Assembly (NCBI GenBank): GCA_947650365.1
Contig: CANTAL010000023.1
Coordinates: 689,501 to 753,500, forward strand
Source of the DNA: Chamaelirium japonicum
Lineage: Eukaryota; Streptophyta; Magnoliopsida; Liliales; Melanthiaceae
DNA: 64,000 bases
Reading direction: 5' to 3'
Each line of letters opens with the position of its first letter. The first letter of the stretch is position 1. Below are positions 24,084 through 33,853 of the stretch, in pieces. The notes beneath the pieces were generated by a model, which saw only the letters and a program-made list of their open reading frames with translations, did not search any database and was not told where the DNA came from. A program made the translations under genes and the position numbers.

Positions 24084-25399
24084 TCATGAGGATGAGCCAC
24101 TGCTAGACCGGCTTATGAATTCATAAAATTTACGCTCCAGTTCCCTGCGAGCTTCTCTTTCCTCATCGAGGGCCTTCTTCTCCGCCTCAACCCTCTGCAC
24201 GAGGGCCTGCCTCTGCTCTCGCTCCGCCTAAATCCTCTGCTCGAGGGCCTTCCTCTGCTCTCGCTCCGCGTCTAGCGTAGACTGCAGCTGAGTGATAGCA
24301 CCGGTCTGGGTGTCCCGTGCTCTCGAGCGCATACCCTCTCGTCCAAAGTAGGAGGAGGGTGTGACTCCAAGGCCCGTACAGAGGACACGGTCGTGCGTGG
24401 CAGGTCTCAGCACAGTATCCATCGCTGAGTCGACAGATACTGAGCTGGAGGAGGAGCCGGCCTCGCCCGATGGGGTCACCAGAAGTCGCATCCTCTCCTA
24501 TATAAAAACAACCAATGATATTCAATGATATTTTATGGCATATGTATAAGAATATATTAACAGTAATTTAATTACTTACCACTTGCGAGGCAACCCTGTC
24601 GTCCAGAAATGCCCCATCGATACGCCGCCTCCTAGAGGCCTCCAAAAGGTCAATCCTATTAGGCTCGTGGCCCAAGGACTGTGTCTGTTGGACATATAAA
24701 ATAAATAAATGAGTTAATATAACATGTATAGAGCTTTAAATAATAACAATGTTTGTATCATTTACCAGCTGCTGGGCAAGCTGGGGCATGGAGGTCCTCT
24801 CCTTCACTGGAGCAGGTGTCGTCGAGGCACTTCTATTCTGCTTGCCTATAGCAGATTTCCTCTGTGTTAATCGATTAAATTTTGAAACATCAATACAAAT
24901 TTTTAGTATAACATTAAAATAAGTACGAATCAACAAAATTATAATTATACCTGAAAGCTAGGGGTGGCCCAGTGAACGACCAAAAACTGTAGAACGTGTA
25001 GCGGTGGCGTGTCTCTCGTCCCGACCGCAGCCTGTACCTCCTCAGCCGGCTGGCCGACCAAGTAACCGTAGAGCTGGTAGAGCTCGTGACAGTAATCCCT
25101 GTACCGCTCACCCATCATCTTCCACAAGTCCTCCCGATGGGTGTCGATTTCCATGTTCTCCCATATAAATTTCTCCTCTAAAATCAATTTAGAAACAAGT
25201 CATTTTATCAAATCAAATTATAAAGAAGTACGATATTATTTTAAAATGCTTTAGAGGCTGCGACCACATCAGGAGCTGGTGTGGAGAGAGGAGCAGCACT
25301 ACCAGATCCGGACGGCTCAGCCTCGGACCCTGGGGTGGTAGCCGGAGCGCTCCAAGCTGCCCCACCCCTGCCTCTACGAACATATGACCGTGATGCCAT
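24084..25399 (-). pseudogene. TNPA-like second CACTA gene, element B copy, inactivated
   Basis: Exons on the - strand, by GT-AG borders: 25399 to about 25253 (MASRSYVRRGRGG...), 25177-24951 (FIWENMEIDTHREDLWKMMG, Transposase_24-like), 24861-24766, 24678-24580 (HEPNRIDLLEASRRRRIDG) and 24497-24084 (Ser-rich, then an Arg/Glu/Gln coiled coil, ending SRSSSGSSS). Exon 1 runs into unrelated sequence: the rest of exon 1, the first intron and the exon 2 preserved at 8342-8590 are missing. A TAG at 24228-24230 interrupts the coiled coil. The family role is binding of subterminal motifs and regulation of the element promoter. The satellite array and Argonaute fragment lie just downstream, possibly within a former last intron or 3' region. 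Confidence 0.82.
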
Positions 25400-25601
25400 C
25401 TAAAATAGTTTAATTTACATATGAAACAGTAAGATTTACATATGAAACAATATGAAACAGTTTAATTTACATATGAAACAGTATGATTTACATATGAAAC
25501 AATATGAATCAGTTTGATTTACATATGAAACAGTATGATTTATGAAACAATATGAAATAGTTTGATTTATATATGAAACGGTATGATTTACATATGAAAC
25601 A
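25400..25601 (-). repeat. ATATGAAACAGTATGATTTAC minisatellite
   Basis: Complement of the short repeat flanking the array in element A. It lies between the second gene's ATG and the smaller satellite array. Confidence 0.75.
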
Positions 25602-27790
25602 GTTATAATTGGTCAAATATCCAATTATAACTCGCTCGTAAGTCCGAAATACGGAATATAATTCCACGTTCGAATTATCGGATGCCGATCCGATGACGAT
25701 CGGATCGAATCCAAACCTATTTCATATCCGAAACACGCTAACTTATGATATTCCAATACTTAGACTCTAAATCGGTGAATCGGATCGTAAATTGGTCAAA
25801 TATCCAATTAGAACCCGCTCGCAAGTTCGAAATACGAAATAATTCCAAGTTCGAATTATCGGATGCCGATCCGATGACGATCGAATCGAATCCAAACCTA
25901 TTTCATATCCGAAACACGCTAACTTATGATTTTCCAACACTTAGACTCTAAATCGGTGAATCGGATCGTAAATTGGTCAAATATCCAATTAGAACCCGCT
26001 CGCAAGTCCGAAATACGGAATAATTCCAAGTTCGAATTATCGGATGCCGATCCGATGACGATCGGATCGAATCCAAACCTATTTCTTATCCGAAACACGC
26101 TAACTTATGATTTTCCAACACTTAGACTCTAAATCGGTGAATCGGAGTGTAAATTGGTCAAATATCCAATTATAACTCACTTGCAAGTCCGAAATACGGA
26201 ATATAATTCCAAGTTCGAATTATCGGATGCCGATCCGATGACGATCGGATCGAATCCAAACCTATTTCATATCCGAAACACGCTAACTATTGATTTTCCA
26301 ACACTTAGACTCTAAATCAGTGAATCGAATCGTAAATTGGTCAAATATCCAATTAGAACCCGCTCGCAAGTCCAAAATACGGAATAATTCAAAGTTTGAA
26401 TTATCGGATGCCGATCCGATGACGATCCGATCGAATCCAAACATATTTCATATCCGAAACACGCTAACTTATGATTTTCCAACACTTAGACTCTAAATCG
26501 GTGAATCGGATCGTAAATTGGTCAAATATCCAATTAGAACCCGCTCGCAAGTCTAAAATACGGAATAATTCCAAGTTCGAATTATCGGATGCCGATCCGA
26601 TGACGATCGGATCGAATCCAAACCTATTTCATATCCGAAACACGCTAACTTATGATTTTCCAACACTTAGACTCTAAATCGGTGAATCGGATTGTAAATT
26701 GGTCAAATATCCAATTAGAACCCTCTTGCAAGTCCGAAATACGGAATAATTCCAAGTTAGAATTATCGGATGCCGATCCGATGACGATCGGATCGAATCC
26801 AAACCTATTTCATATCCGAAACACGCTAACTTATGATTTTCCAACACTTACACTCTAAATCGGTGAATCGGAGCGTAAATTGGTCAAATATCCAATTATA
26901 ACTCGCTCGCAAGTCCGAAATACGAAATATAATTCCAAGTTCGAATTATCGGATGCCGATAAGATGACGATCAGATCGAATCCAAACCTATTTCATATCC
27001 GAAACACGCTAACTTATGATTTTCCAACACTTAGACTCTAAATCGGTGAATCAGATCGTAAATTGGTCAAATATCCAATTAGAACCCGCTCGCAAGTCCG
27101 AAATACGGAATAATTCCAAGTTCGAATTATCGGATACCGATCCGATGACGATCCGATCGAATCCAAACATATTTAATATCCGAAACACGTTAACTTATGA
27201 TTTTCCAACACTTAGACTCTAAATCGGTGAATCGGATCGTAAATTGGTCAAATATCCAATTAGAACCCGCTCGCAAGTCCGAAATACGGAATAATTCCAA
27301 CTTCGAATTATCGGATGCCGATCTGATGACGATCGGATCAAATCCAAACCTATTTCATATCCGAAACACGCTAACTTATGATTTTCCAACACTTAGACTC
27401 TAAATCGGTGAATCGGAGCGTAAATTGGTCAAATATCCAATTAGAACCCGCTCGCAAGTCCGAAATACGGAATAATTCCAAGTTCAAATTATCGGATGCC
27501 GATCCGTTGACGATCTGATCGAATCCAAACCTATTTCATATCCGAAACACGCTAACTTATGATTTTCCAACACTTAGACTCTAAATCGGTGAATCGGATC
27601 GTAAATTGGTCAAATATCCAATTAGAACCCGCTCGCAAGTCCGAAATACGGAATAATTCCAAGTTTGAATTATCGGATGCCGATCCGTTGACGATCCGAT
27701 CGAATCCAAACCTATTTCATACCCGAAACACGCTAACTTATGATTTTCCAACACTTAGACTCTAAATCGGTGAATCGATCGGATCGTAAA
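25602..27790 (-). repeat. 181-bp satellite array, about 12 units, between the two genes of element B
   Basis: The same satellite as 15080-23656 in reverse orientation. It starts at TTATAATTGGTCAAATATCC and ends near CGGTGAATCGATCGGATCG. It matches the position and relative orientation of the seven-unit array in element A, so this array is probably ancestral to the family. The large array is a B-specific expansion. Confidence 0.93.
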
Positions 27791-27953
27791 TCGGTGAAAC
27801 GGTATGATTGACATATGAAACGGTATGATTTACATATAAATCAGTAAAACGGTATGATTTACATATGAAACAATATGATATACATATGAAACAATATGAT
27901 TTATATATGAAACAATTTGATTTAAATATGAAACAATTTGATTTACATACGGT
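27791..27953 (-). repeat. ATATGAAACAATATGATTTAC minisatellite downstream of the transposase
   Basis: Short repeats of 20-27 bp, the counterpart of 6442-6589 in element A. No gene. Confidence 0.7.
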
Positions 27954-30900
27954 CTAGTCATTTTCTGTCTTATCTCTGTCACTCTAATCGCTTCCCTCTT
28001 CTATTATTTGATCTGCATTCACTGTCCAGTTTATATTGTCGACATCTTCATTTTTGTCGTGCACTGCCTCGACAATGATTATCTCATCATTTTGGTATGC
28101 ATCCAAATCATCATCGACGACCCCCGCATCCTTATCTCCCATGTCATAAAAATCTCTGGGTGGTGACCTGACTACAATTTGCCAACCTGGAGAGGTACTA
28201 TCCGGTGCATAAAATATCTGTTGCGCTTGAAAGGCAAGAATGAATGGATCTTCATATTGGGTATTCAATCTCTTGCCAGTGTTGATGCTGATAAAACCGT
28301 ATTTGTCGACATTATAACCAGTCCCGCGATTATTAACATCATACCAATCACATTTGAATAATATGATCCGATTTTGGCCAAGGAATTTAATCTCGAGAAT
28401 CTCGTTGAGGACGTCGTAAAAGTCGATATTTTCTAATTCTTCTTGCTCACCGTTGACGACAACCCCACTATTTTGGGTTCTTCGTGATTTTTTACTATCT
28501 TTCGTCCGAAATCTATAACCGTTCACGATATAACCATCGTACGATATTGCGTCTTGCAAAGGACTACAAGATAAGCTCCAGAGATCCTCATTCATCAGCG
28601 GATCGTGGTTGTCGTGCAGCTCTTGTGCCTATAATAACCACATGACATTCATGATATGAACACATAATTATTGTTCGGTAATAGATGTCAATGAAATTCA
28701 GTAATGATGTGAATACTTACGTGTTTCTCGAACCATGATGGGAATTCACGATCATGAATTTGGGGAGCATTTCGAGTACCCCGATTATTAATGATGGCTT
28801 TATGCTTCCTGTTTTACCAGTTATGAATTAGATTATAATTAGCATATATACTTAATGAATGGACTGAAAGAATGAGTAAATGATCGTAAAATGCTTACTC
28901 AATGAATGGCCACACTTCATCACATTGGCGCAACACATACATATGTGCCTGTTGAATCTCATCTACAGACAATCGACGGGTTTTGCCTCCTCCTACAGGT
29001 CTACCCATTTCGGCAAATATAGACAGACCCCCATCGAAGTCTATTGGACCACCGTCATAGTTCCGCTCAAGTTGATTGAATCACGTGTCTATACCATGTA
29101 GGTATCTTGAGCAGAATGTTAGACATTCTTCTGCTAGGTATCCATCAGTAATTGATCCCTCCGGACGACTTTTATTACGATCATATGATTTCAATGTTCG
29201 CAAGTACCTAATTTGAGAAAAAAATATTTGGATGAATATATCAAGAACGATCAAATACATTGTACGAATGAGACGAGACGATTACCTCTCGATAAAATAC
29301 ATCCAGCGGTAATGAACTGGGCCGCCGAGTTTGGCCTCATTTGCCAAGTGAACGGTCAAATGCACCATGACATCAAAGAAGGAAGGTGGAAATATCATCT
29401 CTAACTTGCACAATGTGAGCGCAATATCCCTCTCCATCTGTTCAAGTTGGTCTAGTCTAAGTACCTTCGAGCACAACTGTCTGAAAAAGTGCTGAGCTCA
29501 ATTAACGGACCGGACACCTGTTCGGTTAAATTCCCTCGTATAGCAAGAGATAACAATCGCTGCATAAGAACATGACAATCGTGGCTCTTTAATCCAGACA
29601 ACTTCCGGCCGTTTTCTTGCACGCATCGTGCGATATTCGAAGAATAACCGTCTGGCGTTTTCACAGACCGTAGGAATGCACATAAGGCTGCCTTTTGCTG
29701 TGAGCTTATGGTGTAGCATGCAACTGGCAACACATACTTATCCCCAATATCTTGGGGATGAAGTGATTTTCGGATGCCCAACTCCTTAAGATCGAGACGA
29801 GATTTAAGATTATCCTTCGTCTTACCGTCGAGATTCAACAGTGTTCCTATAATGTTGTCACATACATTTTTCTCGATATGCATGACATCCAAGTTATGCC
29901 GCAAGAGTAGGCTGCTCCAATACGGTAGTTTAAAGAAAATACTCTTCTTCTTCCAGTTATGCTCACGCGTAGAATCTTCATGCGTTCTCTTCTTTTTACC
30001 TTTTCCAAGTGCCACGGCATCAAGCTGATCCAATTCGCACAAGACTTCTACCCCCGAAAGCTGCTCCAGGGCCTTTGCAAGTTCCTTCTTACCGTTGAAA
30101 GCTCTTTTGTTCTGCCTCCACTTATGGCCGTCAACAAGGTATCTTCGATGGCCCATATAACAGAACTTGCCTCCGTTCTTCAACCGTAATGAATCTGTCT
30201 CCTTATTGCATGTAGTGCACGCCAATTTTCCTTTAGTACTCCACTCGGATAAGTTGGCATATGCAGGAAAATCGTTGATGGTCCATAGAAGTGCCGCATG
30301 CATCCGAAAATTCTAGCGCAACGAGGCATCATACGTATCGGCCCCAACATCCCATAACTCGTTCAACTCCTCAATCAACGGCTGCAAGTAAACGTCAATA
30401 TGATTACCAGGCGACCTGGGTCCGGGAATGAGCAAGGAGAGCATTGTGTATGGCTTTTTTAAGCACATCCAGGGAGGCAAATTGTATGGAACTAGGACAA
30501 CTGGCCAAATGCTGTACGACACACTCATATTCCCAAAGGGATTGAAGCCATCGCTAGCAAGCCCTAACCTGACGTTGCGAACTTCACATGCGAATTCAGG
30601 ATAGGTATGATCAAAATCTTTCTACGTCAGAGAGTCGGCCGGATGTCTCATAATCCCATCATCTGTACGTTCTCGTGCATGCCACCTCATGTGCTCAGCA
30701 GTCTTCGATGACATAAACAACCTCTGAAGCCTGTCCCTGAGTGGGAAGTATAGGAGAACCTTTGCAGATACATTTTTCTTCCTTCGACTGGTACTAGACT
30801 CGGCATCCGTCTCTTTATATCTCGTTGCTCTGCATATATGGCATGACCGCGCATGTTCATACTCTTTCCGATACAATATACAACGTTCACGCATGCATTA

Positions 30901-31553
30901 ATTTTCTCATAACCCAGACCGAGATCTTTAATTGTCTTCTTCGCCTCGTAGAATGATTTCGGTACTGTCTCACCCATAGGAAAAGCCTCTTTCAGCAACT
31001 CTACCAACATATTAAACGACTTATTACTCCAACCATTGAGGCACTTCAAATGAAGAAGATTTACAGTGAAAGAGAGTTTTGAAAACTTCTCACACCCCGG
31101 GTATAGAGGTTGTTCGGCATCTTTAAGCAATCTGTAGAACTTGTCCGCTTCGATATTGGGCTGATCACCTGACGGTGTTTCCGTGCCTATTCCACCTTGC
31201 AAATCATGTATCATACCCTGCATGTCATCGTCATCGTCTGTATTAATATTATCATCAGCAATCACTGTGTTTGAAGTTTCACCGTGAGCTGCCATGGGGA
31301 CTGCATCTAGCTCCTCACCGTGCGAGAACCAACGGGTATAGCTAATGTCAATGCCACGCATTACCAGATCAACCTCATATTCCTCTCGAACCTTCCTAAT
31401 CAACCTTCCGCAGTCTATACAGGGACACACAATTTTTCCATCAAGCGGTGCAAGACGCTCAAATGCAAAATCCAGAAATTTCCTGACTCCTTCTCTGTAC
31501 TCTTGGCTCATGCGATTTGAATTACGCATCCAACTCTTATCGATCGAAGACAT
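27954..31553 (-). pseudogene. TNP2-like CACTA transposase, element B copy, inactivated
   Basis: Same gene structure and product as the element A copy (ATG at 31553; first intron 29208-29285, also 78 bp; last exon DUF4216-like). Its lesions differ: a 1-bp deletion near 30885 after NACVN; TAG at 30622 (Trp); TAG at 30313 just before NFRMHAAL; a 1-bp loss in a T run near 29484; TGA at 29081 (Arg, CGA to TGA); and TAG at 27984, which would remove the last 10 residues. Element A is intact at all of these places. Neither copy can make the full transposase, although exon borders and most domains are well kept, so decay is recent. Confidence 0.9.
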
Positions 31554-32800
31554 CTTCGTCTATCTGGCTATACAACACCTGACATATAATTTCAAACAAT
31601 GTTATAAGACTCCGCACAATTTCGGTTTCGATTCCCAGGTATGGAACACCGAACCAAAACTTCTACAGGCCATCCACATCCCTAATAGATGAGTGTATTA
31701 TGATGAGTAGACTAGTCACATAGTAAACCTAGGGTTGCTGGCCAGCATTTGAACTGCTGATAGTTCGAATGCTAGGCATAGCACCAAAGTTATGCGATAG
31801 TAAGTCAACAAGTCAGGGAGCCTCATCAAGTAAACACTTGGGGTCTGACGGTTCTCTCTATCGCTCGAGTAGATTTATGGCTTTAGCATACCTCATATCA
31901 CACCAAACCGACAAAAATCGACCATTTCGGTTTCGGTTTCGATTTCGATTTCGGTTTCGGTTTTGATTTTTCGTAAACCGAAAAAAATATAATCGACAAA
32001 ACCCACACCGAAACCGACCGACAAAACCGACGCTCACCCTAGTCTAAAAACTACATTTTGCCCCCCATTCCCCTATTCAATTCAGTTTTGATAGGATAAA
32101 AATCTATGTTTTAAAACACGAAAACTCGACTCGACTCGAAACCTTAATGAGTCGAGTAGACACGACAACTCGGCTAAAACCCGACAAAACTCGAGTCGGA
32201 TCGAAACTCAGCCGAGTCGGATCGAAACTCGAGTTTTGGACCGAGTCGGATCGAAACTCAGCCGAGTCGAGTCGACTCGGCTGAGTTTCGAGTCGACTCG
32301 GCGAGTTTTAAAACAGTGTAAAAATTACCAAATGAGGGAATTAACCAGTTTTGATAAGATAAAAATTACTCATATGAATGAATTGGAATAACTCATATGA
32401 ATCGTATGATAATAACTCATATGAATGAATCGTATGAATGGATACATTCCCATTCGATTCCCCCCATTCAATTCAGTTTTGATAAGATAAAAATTATCAA
32501 ATAAGTATGCAATTTTCATAAGGGAATTCAGTACGTAGATGACAAAATTTGTATGCAATTTTGATAAGATAACATTTCAAACTTTAGTATACAATTTGGA
32601 ACAAATTAACCTAAGGGGGAAAGGGAGGAGGAGGAGGAGCTCACCAGCGATGGTCGGCAGGCCTCGAGAAGGAGGAGGAGCACTGGTGTCGCAGTCGGTG
32701 GAGCGAGAAAGGGGAGGGGTGGCCGGAGGTGCAAGGGAGGGGATGGGTGGCCGGCCGGAGGGGGGGTTTAGATCGAGAGAGAGAGAGAGGTGAGGGGAGG

Positions 32801-32847
<47 letters not shown>

Positions 32848-33110
32848 AGGCTAGGGAGGCCGGGGAGGGGGGGAGGAGGTCGGGGAGAGAGAGAGAGAGG
32901 GCCGGGAGGCCGGAGAGGGGCGGAGGTCAGGAGGGGGATGGGTGGCCGGGAGGGGGATGGGTGGCCGGAGGGGATCGCGCGGCTGCCGGAGGGGGACGGG
33001 GTCGCCGGACAGGTCGGGTCGGTGAGAGAGAGAGAGAGATTCAGAGAGGGGCGTCGGATTCGGTCGAAATAGAAAAAGAAATGGGGTGGCTGCAAGGTAT
33101 ATTGGATGGG
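31554..33110 (-). other. 5' leader and promoter region of element B, with simple repeats
   Basis: It matches element A upstream of the ATG through the GAAACC hexamers (about 31930-31975) and the GACTCG palindrome block (about 32115-32315). It then diverges: 32320-32600 has ATGAATGAATCGTATGAATG words and AT-rich DNA not found in A. 32640-33060 is a GC/GA-rich tract with a long GA microsatellite (about 32803-32844). The 125- and 172-residue open frames here are translations of that tract. Confidence 0.55.
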
Positions 33111-33853
33111 TTTTTACCGACGGAACTTATAAGTTCCGTCGATATAATTACTTTATACCGACGGTAGTATAATTTCCATCGGTAAAAATCAGCTACGAAA
33201 CTCAGGGTTCCATTTTTTTTCCAGAGGCTCGGGTTTCACCCTGAGTTTCGTCGGGATAATTTTACCGACGGATATTTATTTACCGTCGGTATCGTACCGA
33301 CGGACATATAATTTCCGTCGGTATAATTAGTTATACCGGACATATAACGTCCGTCGGTAAAAACCGCCGACGAAACTCAGGGTTCCATTTTTTTCCAGAG
33401 GCTCGGTTTTTACCCTGAGTTTCGTCGGGACAATTTTACCGACAGATATTTAATTATCGTCGGTATCGTGCCGACGGCCATAAAATGTCCGTCGGCATAA
33501 TTAGTTATACCGACGGACATATAAAGTCCGTCGGTAAAAATCTCCGACGAAACTCAGGGTTCCATTTTTTTCCAGAGGCTCGGTTTTTACCCTGAGTTTC
33601 GTCGTGACATTTTACCGACGGTCTTTATGTAGCCGTCGGTATAAAGTATATTACCGACGGTACATATATGTACCGTCGGTATAAATCATTTTACCGACGA
33701 ATACTATTTGACCGTCGGTAATAAATGTGCAAAAAAATTTTAAAAAATTGAAGTTAAAATATCGACGGATATTATAGTCACCGTCGGTAAAAAGTATATT
33801 ATTACCGACGGTGATAATAATGTCCGTCGGTAAAGACCCTATTTCTTGTAGTG
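33111..33853 (-). repeat. 5' terminal inverted repeat and subterminal repeats of element B
   Basis: Counterpart of 623-1370. Dense TACCGACGG/CCGTCGGTA pairs and three hairpin cassettes (about 33195-33253, 33369-33428, 33545-33604), ending ...CTATTTCTTGTAGTG. The terminal sequence differs from element A by one base in the first 17. Confidence 0.9.

Larger units (their letters stand above)
14189..33853 (-). mobile_element. CACTA (En/Spm-type) element B, both ends present, 19.7 kb
   Basis: On the - strand it runs from CACTACAAGAAATAGGG (33853) to the 3' end whose + strand reads CACTACAAAAAAAACAG (14189). It carries TNP2-like and TNPA-like genes, two 181-bp satellite arrays and an Argonaute exon fragment. 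The flanks are CAT (14186-14188) and CGT (33854-33856), a 3-bp duplication with one transition. Joining the flanks gives a continuous copy of the background repeat (GAGATC-CGT-CAGACGTGCCCCACC, compare 60890-60925), which supports one insertion event. Both genes are broken, so it is structurally complete but not autonomous. Confidence 0.88.

Noticed and set aside
24187-24525. 112-residue - strand frame overlapping the coiled-coil exon
   Set aside because: Out-of-frame shadow of the TNPA-like last exon; splice borders and composition support the other frame.
6971-27765. Dozens of 68-residue open frames starting MIFQHLDSK or MLENHKLAC
   Set aside because: They are the two strands of the 181-bp satellite. 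The period is not a multiple of three, neighbours overlap out of frame, and there is no start context or domain. They are open by composition.
27984-31553. Calling the element B transposase as several separate small genes
   Set aside because: The pieces are exons of one gene, split by stops and two 1-bp deletions, as alignment with element A shows.
32539-33167. 84-, 125- and 172-residue open frames rich in Arg/Glu/Gly or Ser/Pro/Leu
   Set aside because: Both strands of the same GA-rich tract are open; no domain and no counterpart in element A.
623-33853. Reading 623-33853 as a single giant CACTA element
   Set aside because: An internal 3' CACTA end at 14189 pairs with 33853 and has a matching target duplication. 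8590-14188 is background repeat, and the outer flanks AAT and CGT do not match.
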